Shown here: positions 42,478-52,280 of the stretch, piece after piece | Position numbering within the stretch: the stretch's first letter is position 1 | Layout: each line of letters begins with the position of its first letter | Source of the DNA: Gari tellinella | Lineage: Eukaryota > Mollusca > Bivalvia > Cardiida > Psammobiidae | Length of the DNA: 64,000 nt | Reading direction: 5' to 3' | NCBI GenBank assembly: GCA_922989275.2 | Contig: OV277867.1 | Coordinates: 40,972,070-41,036,069 of the forward strand | Notes under the pieces: model-generated | What the model was told of the DNA's origin: nothing | The model's input: only the letters and a program-made list of their open reading frames with translations | The model's database searches: none | Translations under genes and position numbers: made by a program

Positions 42478-42838
42478 GATACAATAGAGAAAACGTTATT
42501 CTTTCCAGTTTATACGAACTTAAAGCAAGCGCAATGTTTTATCTCTTATCACGCCGAATTCTCGTCTGCTTAAAATATGTCGTCTGCGAAAGATATAATA
42601 ACTATTACATGTAACCTCTTTTAAACTGAAGACAGTATAATTATGAGGGCAAACGGCTTCGATCCAGCTCAGACGCCGCGTTACGCGGCGTCTGATATGG
42701 ATCTAAGTTGTTTGCAAATATAAGTCAAGTTGTAAACAGGTACCCCGGCGTCTGATTTGGCTCCAAACTACAATGGACATTATGGATTTTAGAATATGAG
42801 CGTTTATTGAGAAAGAATAACGTTTTGTACACTACAAT
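42478..42838. mobile_element. MITE A2 split by an HP1-plus-tail module
   Basis: A2 left end (AGAGAAAACGTTATTCTTTCC, 42486) and right part (CCCCGGCGTCTGATTTGGC to AAAGAATAACGTTTTGTAC, 42742-42835) enclose 42555-42725: a reversed tail (TTCTCGTCTGCTTAAAATAT, GTCGTCTGCGAAAG) and HP1 with apex GCGTTACGC. The inserted module shows no recognisable termini. Confidence 0.6.
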
Positions 42839-42923
42839 AAATCCTGAGAATGTTGTAGGTGTGACAATTATTTAGCTTCCGGAAACAAAATGTAGCCACC
42901 GTAACTCATGAATTAATTAGCAG

Positions 42924-43070
42924 TCACGTGAGCTTTATATAGGCTTACTTCCGGTTAAACTCCTCCAGCCGAGGTGTGCACGTCACGGAAGAGGCACGGG
43001 GGTTCAGTCCATGACTAAGTGTGGCAGACTTAGTCAGTGGCTGAACCCTTGACCAACATCGGCTGGTGTG
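42924..43070 (+). promoter_or_regulatory. TATA box followed by a strongly foldable transcript start
   Basis: TCACGTGA at 42923-42930, TTTATATA at 42934-42941, and about 25-30 bp later CCAGCCGA (42965-42972), which pairs with TCGGCTGG (43059-43066). Inside is a hairpin with arms GGGTTCAGTCCATGACTAAG and ACTTAGTCAGTGGCTGAACC. The spacing suits a TATA-driven start at the foot of the structure. I do not recognise the RNA; an LTR or a structured 5' leader are alternatives. Confidence 0.35.
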
Positions 43071-43400
43071 GCCCTAAAAAGCGCCGTTTGGAAGATTCTC
43101 AGAGAGTCGTCGTCGTTTTCCTTCCTCCACACCATGGGATCCAGCGAATAACTTAAGATCAACATCGATGGATTCCACCCTCCGACGGAAACAACTTTAG
43201 GCCACCATCATCTGATGTCAAAGAACAGCTACTTTTGGACTTCCACTTTCTACGCCCTGCTAGCTGAGGGGAAAACGTGATCCCCCATAATAGTTTAGTC
43301 GAGAGACGAATATAACTCGGGAGAGACGTAAAACGAATCATCATCATGTCTCCGTTTAACCGCATATTGATTGTTGATGCTTTCAGTGCCACGCTCGACA
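43071..43400. other. GC-richer unassigned stretch
   Basis: CACCATGGGATCC gives a Kozak-like ATG at 43134 but only 5 codons. A 97-codon minus frame (43159-43452) has no motif. The base composition differs from the AT-rich surroundings, so this may be the continuation of the element or transcript starting near 42965. Confidence 0.3.
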
Positions 43401-43409
43401 TCACTGAGG

Positions 43410-43600
43410 GTCGCGTAACGTGACTTCTGAACAGATCCAACCTGTTTGACACTCCTTTGATTGCTTTAAAGTCGATTTGACTTGAATTCTCTACACTTTA
43501 GCAATACAAAAGACGATATGTTTGCGAGCAGACGATATTATGGCAATGCATGTTTGAGAATGTGTTATGACGTCATAATGGCAGTGAAAAAGGTTATGTG
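43410..43600 (+). mobile_element. HP1 arm plus tail fragment (I/K type)
   Basis: TCTGAACAGATCCAACCTG, TTTGACACTCCTTTG, AAAAGACGATATGTTTGC, GAGCAGACGATATTATGGC and TAATGGCAGTGAAAAAGG. Confidence 0.5.
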
Positions 43601-43618
43601 AATGAACTAAATGAAAGA

Positions 43619-43827
43619 TACAGTTGAACCTCTCTATTACGACCACTACATTGTGTCAAATATCAGTCGTTTAAGATAGGAGACTGCTTAAAGTAATGTG
43701 AAAGTGAAACAGAAAGCTCCTAGAGGAGCTTTCTGTTTCACTTTCACATTGCTTTTAGCTGTCACCTGTCTTTTATACAGACAATTATCCTTCATTTTAG
43801 TGGTCGTAATAAAGAGGTTCTACTGCA
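43619..43827 (+). mobile_element. MITE B, full length
   Basis: TA-CAGTTGAACCTCTCTATTAC to GTAATAAAGAGGTTCTACTG. HP2 apex AGCTCCTAGAGGAGCT is a perfect palindrome. Confidence 0.85.
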
Positions 43828-43904
43828 TTTGTTTTCTGTTTTACATTGGCGTTTTTGTATTGTTGACAAAAGTACATGTTCTTTAGAGTTTCAAGCTTTG
43901 TCAT

Positions 43905-44030
43905 GCTGAATTGTCGTCTGGTTAAAATATATCGTCTGCGAAAATATATCAAAATTAGTTTTATTAGATTTTGATCTGAAAAAAATGTTGAATATGTGTG
44001 GCAAACAGGTTGGATCCTGCTCATGATCTG
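43905..44030 (-). mobile_element. Reversed tail plus HP1 fragment
   Basis: GAATTGTCGTCTGGTTAAAA, ATCGTCTGCGAAAATATATC, then GTGTGGCAAACAGGTTGGATC. Confidence 0.5.
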
Positions 44031-44281
44031 ATGGATGGATGGATGAGTTGGGGTTTACGGCACTGCGACACAAAATATGTCATATAGCGCCAATGAATGA
44101 TGAGGGATGATGAGATGAGATGATGATGATTTCAGGGAGGTGATTTCGGCTAATCGCATTCGTTGCCAAACATCGCATGGGATCAAAACCACCCAACCTG
44201 CTTTTCTTTTTAGATTTTGGTAGAGGGGATACTCTCGGTCTAGTAAACAGGAAATATTCCCTGTGACAATCAAGTCTGAGA
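44031..44281. repeat. GATG-rich simple sequence and unassigned repeat
   Basis: (GATG)n at 44029-44047 and GATGAGATGAGATGATGATG at 44107. Flanked by GGGGTTTACGGCACTGCG. No coding support. Confidence 0.5.
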
Positions 44282-44321
44282 ACTGTGGCAATCTGTTATT
44301 CTGACGTCATTGGTGACGTCA

Positions 44322-44571
44322 TACATTTGAGAATATTTTATTCTTTCCCGTTTAAACGCAAACGTACGCAAACGCAAAATACTAAAACGTAAAAAAGAAC
44401 AACTTTTGGACAATTCTGATATTTCATGTTTATCTTGGTGGCAAACAGTTTGGAGCCTGGTCAGACGCCGGGTTACCCGGCGTCTGATCTGGCTCCAAAC
44501 TGTTTGCAGTGTAAATAATAGTTTTAGCGTAAACGCGTTTATTGGGAAAGAATAACAGATTCTCCACTGTA
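44322..44571 (-). mobile_element. MITE A, full length with a disturbed left end
   Basis: Right end CAGATTCTCCACTG-TA is normal. The left end reads TACATTTGAGAATATTTTATT; just outside it (44283-44301) lies another A-like end, GTGGCAATCTGTTATTC, separated by two TGACGTCA boxes. HP1 complete. Confidence 0.9.
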
Positions 44572-44580
44572 CTAGTTTAT

Positions 44581-44754
44581 GTGACATTTGTATGGTATAT
44601 GTAACATTTGTATGGTTTACACGACATTTGCTTTGTTTGCGAGACATTTGTATGGTTTACGTGACGTTTGTTTGGTTTACATTACATTTATTTCGTTTGC
44701 GTGACATTTATATGGTTTACGTGATATTTGTACGGTTTACATGACATTTGTGTG
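44581..44754. repeat. 20-bp minisatellite with 60-bp higher order
   Basis: 8.7 units of consensus GTGACATTTGTATGGTTTAC. Units 3 and 6 end in GTTTGC rather than GTTTAC, and units 3, 6 and 9 begin with A rather than G, giving a trimeric period. Begins 9 bp after the A element. Confidence 0.95.
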
Positions 44755-45032
44755 TATGATCTATATAGTTTGATGATTGACATGTACATGTATTTATAAG
44801 TAAAATAACAAAGCCACGATGACTTGCTACAGAACATATCGCGGAGTTTACAATGAAGATAAAAAATATTTCAAAAAGGTAAATATGATACTATGTAATA
44901 ATGTAATTGCTTTTAAGTTATATCGGGCATTTAGACCTCTGTGGACTTTTATCAAAAGTGATAATGTACAAATACACGTCAGATTTTTGTTTCATGCAAA
45001 GGAAGAAATTAAAAAATAATGTTTAAATGAGG

Positions 45033-45280
45033 TACAGTGGAGAAAACGTTATTATTTCCCAATAAACGCGTGTACGCTAAAACTATTATTTGCAGTGCAA
45101 ACAGTTTGGAGCCAGATCAGACGCCGGGTAACCCGGCGTCTGATCAGGCTCCAAACTGTTTGCCCAAGATAAACAAGAATTATCAGAATTGTCCAAAAGT
45201 TGTTCTTTTCTACGTTTTAGTGCTTTGCGTTTGCGTACGTTTGCGTTTAAACGGGAAAGAATAACAGATTCTCCACTCTA
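45033..45280 (+). mobile_element. MITE A, full length, 248 bp
   Basis: TA-CAGTGGAGAAAACG to CAGATTCTCCACTC-TA. Complete HP1; TTTGCCCAAGAT replaces TTTGCCACCAAGAT. Confidence 0.95.
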
Positions 45281-46135
45281 TATAGGTACTTTAAGGGCAA
45301 TGTATAATGTTGGTTCATACACATAGTTTTGTTGAAAAATTAAAGAGTGCAAACACAGCGTCTAATACGGGTCTACACCGTTTACTAATTCCTACTAAAA
45401 TCCCTATTTGTGGATGATACATATTGGTGGGATAAAGCGGAGAGGACGTTATTCTTAAGGTACTTCGCATATGCGCGTAGTTTCCATACGATTGTTATGA
45501 AAATTGTCACGAAGAATGATAATAGCCTAAGAAACAATGTGTGTAAATATAGGCAAAATTTATCGTGTGGTTTGTCTTTAAGGTCTTTTTTCTGACAAAA
45601 ACCTAGAATTTTGATGATTTTATTTTTCTTAAAAATGAATAAAGCTAATGACTATAATTCTCGCCCAATAAGTAGTCCACAACATTCATTACAAGAAAAG
45701 CTAAAAACATTTTGAATAAAGGTGTTCAGAAAGATGTTATCAGCTATTTAAATTTTGCAAAATGCTAAAAAATTGAATTACAAAAAACTGACTCATTCAA
45801 TGTATATTTGTTTTCATTTTATTCAAATATATGGTTGATGAACTAGTCAGTCTGAAGAAATTAGAAAATATTACAGTCAGGATTTGTTGTAATAACATAT
45901 TTTCTTATTAAAATGTGGGATATTTGTTGTTTAGATACAGTTACCTACCTTAGAATTAAAACTTCGTCATTAAAATGCATTATTATTTATTCATGGACTT
46001 GCATACAAGGTTTATTATATTGTTTGAACATAATTATAATGGGCAATATCGATCTTGAAAAGGTTAGCGTATTGATAAGCTTCAAGGTGTGGCTTTATAG
46101 TTCGATCAAATCGTTTACATGTTTACCGATTTAAT
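45281..46135. other. No gene recognised
   Basis: AT-rich. An HP1-like scrap at 45346-45390 and an A-like GCGGAGAGGACGTTATTC at 45437. Confidence 0.5.
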
Positions 46136-46139
46136 TGAC

Positions 46140-46516
46140 TTGTAAGTCATTAAACTAAAACGTACAGGTAAGTGGACATATACTTGGACCGTAAACATCA
46201 CTAGTACTAATCAACGAAGACTAAACATAACATGTCTCTTGATTACTCCGTTATGGATTGACAAGTCAATAAATCGGACACTAAAAAAAATATTTGGATC
46301 GGATGGGTCTCGAACCTATGACCTTTGGATTGCTAGTCAACCACTATAGTCAACCACTATACTAACTGCGCTATGAAGGATTATACTAATTTATATCAAC
46401 ATTTCCTTTATATAAATTTTCTAGTATAAACACGTACGAAAAAAGTCTGTGTCGTCCAGACGCATATCCGCTCGCCCGCAAGACCGACTTCCGGTAGCGA
46501 AAGGCCTTAACGAATA
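46140..46516 (-). mobile_element. tRNA-derived SINE-like element, copy 1
   Basis: On the minus strand: a head ending TACTAGAAAATTTATATAAA, then a tRNA-like unit with A box TAGCGCAGTTAGTATAGTGG (46354-46373), anticodon-type loop CTAGCAA between TTGA and TCCAA, B box GGTTCGAGACC (46306-46316), then a tail with GTGTCCGATTTATTGACT and ATGTTATGTTTAGTC. Head, tRNA part and tail all match 62877-63215. A 13-bp unit AGTCAACCACTAT is tandemly duplicated (46335-46360) inside the tRNA part. Confidence 0.7.
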
Positions 46517-46544
46517 AACACGATAACGCTTAATCTATTTTCCT

Positions 46545-46706
46545 TTTCAAACAGTATGGATCCAGATCAGGCTCCAAATTGTTTGCCAATCAGATTAAAA
46601 GAAATAGGCAGAATTGTCGGTAAAAGTTATTTTCTACATTTTGTTGCAATGCGGTTGTGTTTCATATGCGTTTAAACGGGAAAGAATAAGGTTTTCTCTA
46701 ATGTAG
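46545..46706 (+). mobile_element. MITE A2, left arm lost and hairpin tip deleted
   Basis: CAAACAGTATGGATCCAGAT joins CAGGCTCCAAATTGTTTGCC; right arm and end (AAGGTTTTCTCTAATG-TA) present. Confidence 0.75.
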
Positions 46707-46960
46707 CACGCATATGTAAATTGGGAAAAACAACCTCTTCCCTCCGGTATACCTTTACAGTGTATTTTGGCGCAAACATTTTAATTTACAAAGAACTTCA
46801 CATTAATGCATTCCTGAAACGACCTTTATTTTCACCTAAATCGTGTTCAAGAATCGCATTATTTTTGCTGGAAACTACTAGAAATTACAGTTTGGAAGAC
46901 GTTATTTCATCCCTTTAAAACGAAAGGTGTACGAGCTGTTTGGTTTCTTTCAACATTTAT

Positions 46961-47210
46961 TACAGTGGAGAATGTGTTATTCTTTCCCAATAAACGCGTT
47001 TACGCTAAAACTATTATTTGCAGTGCAAACAGTTTGGAGCCAGATCAGACGCCGGGTAACCCGGCGTCTGATCAGGCTCCAAGCTGTTTGCCACCAAGAT
47101 AAACATGACATATCAGAATTGTCCAGAAGTTGTTCTTTTCTACGTTTTAGTGCTTTGCGTTTGCGTACGTTTGCGTTTAAATGGGAAAGAATAACAGATT
47201 CTCCACTGTA
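46961..47210 (+). mobile_element. MITE A, full length, 250 bp
   Basis: TA-CAGTGGAGAATGTG to CAGATTCTCCACTG-TA; one mismatch in HP1 (CCAAGCTG). Confidence 0.95.
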
Positions 47211-47215
47211 ACCCA

Positions 47216-48375
47216 TTAACCCATAGATAGACGTTTTTACGCCTTTAATCTAATTCTCTATGACGAAGAAAATGGTTCCACTGGAAACAGTCAGTAATAC
47301 GAGGGGTGTTTCATAATTAATGCAACTAGATCAATAACTTTATTAATACCAGTGCAAAATGCTTGTGTACATATCATTCGAAAGAACCATTCTTCCCCTA
47401 CACAATGGTAAAATGTTCAGTAAGATCACATGACTAGATAAGTCACACCACGAGCCTAGATAACCCCAAGTCAAGGGCACTGGACCGTTTTTGTGTATTT
47501 TTGAGGAAATTTTTCGACCAAAGTTTGATACTATAACTACCATAACTGTTTTATTATTTGAAATAATTTTATGAAATTTTCGGTGTTCAGAAAAGTATAC
47601 ACAGAATACGCAATTCAAAATTATATTATATTACAAGATGACAACAATATAGGTAATATTTAACTCTTGTTGAACATACCATAAAACATGACACTACTGT
47701 TATATTCAAGAGGTTTTGTTGAAACCAATAACACATTTTGTTATATCAAACCAGGCTATAATTGAAGCAATTAAAATAGATGTTCATGTTTTAAAATCAA
47801 ATTATATATATACGAATCGAGAAAACTTTCATAGCGTTCGAACATTCATGTCAACTTTTTTCATTAGCAAAATAAGAAATTTTGTTTTTTAAAAATTGAG
47901 ATTTGTAACAGCTGAGCCTTGTAACCTTAATGAAATCTTATTTATATCAAAATTCAGACATAAACTGAAATATTTCAAAAACAAAGCATGGACAGTTTAA
48001 TTTAAAAAAAAATTAGGTCAATAAGTAATGTCTGAAAAGTGTTATATTCTAGTGCCCTAGAGAAGGGGTCATTTAGATAAGTATTGTGATGTATCCCGTA
48101 ATGTGATCTTATCTTGCTTTATACCATCGTGTAGGTGAGAAATTGCCCTTTCCAACGATATATCACACATGCATATTACAATTATTATATTGAAGTTATT
48201 AATGGAGTTGCATTAATTATGAAACACCCCTCGTATGTACCATAAGAAATATTGTTTATACCCAAGCAGTTTGTAACTAAAAGTAGGTTGAAGGTAAAGA
48301 AGAATGCGTCTACAGATGAACCTGCTTTACTTTCAACCTACTTTCAGTTGGCACGTAATAGCTTAAGCAGTCATT
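47216..48375 (+). mobile_element. MITE J interrupted by a mariner-type element
   Basis: TTAACCCATAGATAGACG, TTACGCCTTTAATCTAATTC and GGAAACAGTCAGTAA on the left; TGTACCATAAGAAATATTG, HP2 (AGTAGGTTGAAGGTAAAG / CTTTACTTTCAACCTACTTT) on the right. The right terminus is not clear. Confidence 0.8.
47298..48235. mobile_element. 938-bp mariner-type element with long inverted ends
   Basis: TA-CGAGGGGTGTTTCATAATT at the left and AATTATGAAACACCCCTCG-TA at the right; the first 28 bp are a perfect inverted repeat, and imperfect pairing continues to about 180 bp (for example CTACACAATGGTA with TACCATCGTGTAG). Start CGAGGGGTGTTTC and TA target are typical of mariner elements. The ~570-bp interior is AT-rich with no transposase motif, so this copy is non-autonomous. 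The 91-codon minus frame at 47343-47618 lies mostly in the left arm and is not recognised. Confidence 0.85.
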
Positions 48376-49335
48376 TGCTTTAAACATCAAACTCACGAGT
48401 GTTTCTGATTGGTTATTTTCACACGTAGTAGGGTCTATAATTTATATTAATATAGAACTTAGATATAAGTGTATAAATCAAGGATAAAGTTTTCTAAGAA
48501 CTCCTGTGTTTTAAACTTCCCTGTTCTTGACCCTTTGTCTAAAGGCAGAATTACAACTTTTGAAATGATATAATGCATGTACAAGGGGATATGTGGTGGT
48601 GGTATTCTATATTAATGTAGAATTGGGGAATATATTTACAATTTAATGTTAAAGCGATCCGAGAAATTGCGATTATCAAGCTTCCTTGGTCTTCAAATTT
48701 TAACAAATCAAATGATAGGTTAGTGAAGCTGTTGACCAATGGCTGAGTGTCACTGTGTCAGTATGTCCAAATGTGCTAAAACAGTTATTACCAATCCAAA
48801 CAGTTTGAAGTGAAAACGTTATTTCTATACCGTTTGCTTTTTCAACCATTTAATTTATCTCTTTAATTTCGTTTTGATAGAGAACTGTGTATAAAATGGT
48901 TTAAACATTGATAATAGGAAATCATTGAAGTGTGAGGTCTGGTGGCTCACAATAGATGTATGGTGATCCCTACCACATAATCATATTTGCTGAAAATAAG
49001 GTAGAAACTGTTCAATGTTCTTTAATATGTTTGATATGAATAAATAGCCATTTGTATCTAGGAACATACATTTTATGTCATGCTGTTTGTTTAATTGTGT
49101 TTGTCTAATTATGTCATACTTTCTTTCTTTTCTTTGTCATGCTATTGTAATCTTCATATTAAGGAGGAAATAAAGTTATACTACTACATTCAGGTAAAGA
49201 TTATCGTAAGAATCGTATATAAATCAAGTTCAAGAAAAGGAGACTTAATTCGTTCATATTTATACAGAAACCTAACACAATCGTAATGCAATAGAATATT
49301 CAAAATATCAGTCTTTTGAAAGAGTTAACAATTCA
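48376..49335. other. No gene recognised
   Basis: AT-rich. Phrases near 48495-48525 (TTCTAAGAACTCCTG, AAACTTCCCTG) are loosely echoed at 52996-53035 and 53938-53975, suggesting an old dispersed repeat. Confidence 0.4.
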
Positions 49336-49565
49336 TTAACCCTTTCCCCCCATAGAAGCGCCTTTTAGCGCATATGATTTATTCCTCCGCTGAAGAAAAA
49401 AGTTCCAATTTAATCAGTCATTAATAAAAGTATAGGGAATATTTTCTATATTCTAGCAAATGGAAGCTTAAAGTAGGCTGAAAGTAAAGCAGAATGCGCC
49501 TTCAGTCTGCTTTAAGTGGTCACCAATCTTCAATACTAGAAATAGGCTATCAGGTAAAGGGTTAA
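49336..49565 (+). mobile_element. MITE J, full length, 230 bp
   Basis: TTAACCCTTTCCCCCCATAG to GGTAAAGGGTTAA, TTAA both sides. HP2 AGTAGGCTGAAAGTAAAGC with a shortened right arm (CAGTCTGCTTTAAGTGG). Supplies the uninterrupted J phrase ACAGTCATTAATAAAAGTAT. Confidence 0.85.
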
Positions 49566-49727
49566 ACAATTAATAGCAAACAGTTCGGAGCCAGATCAGA
49601 CGCCAGATGCCAAACTGATTGACACTCATTTAAATTTCTTAAGTCGAAATACCTAACATTTACTTTTAGAAATAAAAACAGTCGACGATCATTTAAAATG
49701 ATGGCGTCGTTGCAGTGAAGTGGTTAA
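49566..49727 (+). mobile_element. MITE G, hairpin shortened
   Basis: GCAAACAGTTCGGAGCCAGA, CCAAACTGATTGACACTC, tail AACAGTCGACGATC and TTGCAGTGAAGTGGTTAA. Confidence 0.7.
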
Positions 49728-49868
49728 TTGTTCCAAGTAATCATACTGCAATGTAAATATATGACGACCTGTGATTGGTCAACGATCCTCCAATGCTGTA
49801 GAACTCTTTTCATGGATAAACAAGCAGATCTTGTACCTTGAATTCTAAGAAAAACAATTGCTTTGAAG

Positions 49869-50077
49869 TACAGTATAATCCCTCTATTACGACAACTAAA
49901 TTATGTTAATTATAAGATGTTTACGACAGGTGAGTGCTTAAAGCAAGGTGACAGTAAAACAGAAAGCTCCTACAGGAGCTTTCTGTTTTACTATCACTTT
50001 GCTGTAAGCTTTCACCTATATTTTATCCAATCAATTTGTCTTCGTTTTAGTGGTCGTAATAGAGAGGTTGTATTGTA
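49869..50077 (+). mobile_element. MITE B, full length, 209 bp
   Basis: TA-CAGTATAATCCCTCTATTAC to GTAATAGAGAGGTTGTATTG-TA. HP2 apex AGCTCCTACAGGAGCT. Confidence 0.85.
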
Positions 50078-50475
50078 CATTAAATTTATACAGATATATG
50101 GAAACTTAGTGACATCAACAATACATCCGATTCAAAATACAAACACGTACACATATATATATGAAGTTTAATTTTAGCACGCATTCAATGTTTAAGGTTT
50201 GAAATACGGATATATCCGTATACGCATAGTTAATTACGTACATATAATAATAATAATAATAACGACTTTATTTCAGGTTGATTACATATTTGGTATCAAA
50301 GCCCAATTTTCTCTCCAGTCCACAGAATATACATGTAGTTGTTATTTTATTTAAGTACATTTTTCTATGAGTCATTTAAAATTTGCCATAACAAAATAAA
50401 TAAGTGCTAAACTGTTTGTTTGTGTTTCTGTAATGGTCATATGAGAGAAACATTTCTTAACACATCGACTATTGA
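50078..50475. other. No gene; (AAT)n microsatellite
   Basis: TAATAATAATAATAATAAC at about 50247. Otherwise AT-rich. Confidence 0.5.
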
Positions 50476-50725
50476 TACAGTGGAGAATCTGTTATTGTTT
50501 CCCAATAAACGCGTTTACGCTAAAACTATTATTTGCAGTGCAAACAGTTTGGAGCCAGATCAGACGCCGGGTAACCCGGCGTCTGATCAGGCTCCAAACT
50601 GTTTGCCACCAAGATAAAGATGAGTTATCAGAATTGTCAAAAGGCTGTACTTTTCTACGTTTTAGTATTTTGCGTTTGCGTACGTTTGCGTTTAAACGGG
50701 AAAGAATAACAGATTCTCCACTGTA
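50476..50725 (+). mobile_element. MITE A, full length, 250 bp (subfamily b)
   Basis: TA-CAGTGGAGAATCTG to CAGATTCTCCACTG-TA. Marks AGATAAAGATGAG and TAGTATTTTG place it with 38597 and 39282. Confidence 0.95.
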
Positions 50726-50751
50726 CATGTATGCTTCATTCACAAACAGTA

Positions 50752-51002
50752 TACAGTGGAGAAGACGTTATATTGTCAGTTTAAACACACGCGAAATGCA
50801 AACGCATTGCAATAAAATGTAGCACATTACAACTTGTTGACACTTCTGACTATTTATTTTAATCTGAGTGGCGAACAGTTTGGAACCTTATCAGACGCCG
50901 AGGTATCGGGCGTCTGATCTGTCTCCAAACTTTTAGCAGGGAAAGTAATAATTTTAGCGTAAACACGTTTATTGGAAAACAATAACATCTTCTCCGATTT
51001 AT
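50752..51002 (-). mobile_element. MITE A2, full length
   Basis: TA-CAGTGGAGAAGACGTTATA to AACATCTTCTCCGATT-TA. HP1 tip diverged (GACGCCGAGGTATCGGGCGTC) but still pairs; right outer arm lost to ACTTTTAGC. Confidence 0.8.
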
Positions 51003-51127
51003 CTGCATGATATTCCTTCAGGGACCCCCTGATCAAGGTATTCACTGTTTTGTCATTTAGCAATGTATTGCAAAAGGTAAGGGACGACACTGTTTTGAAA
51101 TTTATACCGATTTATTATTATATGAGA

Positions 51128-51211
51128 GACAAAAAGTTTAGAGTCTGATCAAACGCTGGACTGGTATTCACAAAAAGTTTAGCGCCTGATTAAACGCTTA
51201 ATTGGTATTCA
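51128..51211 (+). repeat. ~41-bp tandem duplication
   Basis: Two units starting ACAAAAAGTTTAGAGTCTGA and ACAAAAAGTTTAGCGCCTGA, each ending TGGTATTCACAA. The unit contains half of an HP1 arm. Confidence 0.8.
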
Positions 51212-51280
51212 CAACATATTTTATAAACTACGAACGAGACGATTCAACAGCCAGGGTTGATAAGCTCGGTGTAATATAAT

Positions 51281-51422
51281 AAATATTAAAAGGCAGTTTG
51301 CGTGACATTCAAATTGTCAAACCTCGGAAAAAAGAAAGTCACCCTCGGCTTCGCCTCGGGGTCACATTCTGTTTATCGGGTTGTCAATTTGAATGTCACG
51401 CAAACTGCCATCTAATATTTAT
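51281..51422. repeat. 142-bp palindrome with CG-rich core
   Basis: Arms AAATATTAAAAGGCAGTTTG, CGTGACATTCAAATTGTCAA and their complements; core CACCCTCGGCTTCGCCTCGG. Core composition is unlike the arms. Target duplication not clear. Confidence 0.85.
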
Positions 51423-51471
51423 ATATTGTCGGACATTGTTACAAAATACATAACATAAGCTATGTATAGCT

Positions 51472-51678
51472 TACAGTGGAGAATCTGTTATTCTTTCTCG
51501 TTTAAATGCAAACGTACGCAAACGCAAAATACTAAAACGTAGAAAAGTACAACTTTTTGACAATTCTGATAATTCATCTTTACCCGGCGTCTGATCTGGC
51601 TACAAACTGTTTGCAGTGGAAATAATAGTTTTAGCGTAAACGCGTTTATTGGGAAAGAATAACGTTTTCTCCACTGTA
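51472..51678 (-). mobile_element. MITE A, hairpin left arm deleted, 207 bp (subfamily b)
   Basis: TA-CAGTGGAGAATCTG to AACGTTTTCTCCACTG-TA. TAATTCATCTTTACCCGGCG shows the deletion running to the hairpin apex. Confidence 0.9.
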
Positions 51679-51839
51679 TCACAGACAGACTAAAATGCAG
51701 ATAAATGCAATATTAGTTTTGTTACAGACCGATTATTTTGCAGACCACAATTACAGAATACGCCTGACTCCTTACTTACCCTGTCCCTTAAAAAATGTAG
51801 ATTATTTCAAAAGATGAATAACCAGTTGTCTAATCAGAT

Positions 51840-51940
51840 GTTAATACTACTTTGGTCAATTTACCTAAACTTTAAATGTGATGACTAAAAGGAGGCGATA
51901 ATTGTTTAAAGCAGATGGCATGATGTCAGTGAATGGGTTA
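51840..51940 (+). mobile_element. MITE G tail fragment
   Basis: TTACCTAAACTTTAAATGTG, GGAGGCGATAATTGTTTAAA, GCAGATGGCATGATG and CAGTGAATGGGTTA. Confidence 0.45.
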
Positions 51941-52112
51941 TGTTTATTTGCAGCATATGGTAGGCATCGAAACCTAAACTTGCAGAAAGTAACTACTGCG
52001 AATATAATTGATACTACTGATCCTTTAATAATACACCCTGTTAGTTATAAATATATATTTAAATAATTTTAGAATAGAGCAATGCTAGAAAACACTTTAG
52101 TAAGTGTTGCTT

Positions 52113-52262
52113 TTACAGTGGAGAATACATTATATTTCAAATAAACACTGTATTACCCTAACAAAACCAAGCAATTATTTCTATTGTAAACATTTTGGAG
52201 TCAGATCAGGCTTCAAACCATTTGCAACTCGGGACTTAAATAACAATTTCTGATTTTTTAAA
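52113..52262 (+). mobile_element. MITE A2, hairpin tip deleted
   Basis: TA-CAGTGGAGAATACATTATA, AATAAACACTGTATTACCC, then TTGGAGTCAGATCAGGCTTC, where the tip between the two TGATCA-type sites is missing. Confidence 0.7.
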
Positions 52263-52280
52263 ATTTCATTGAATAGCGCT

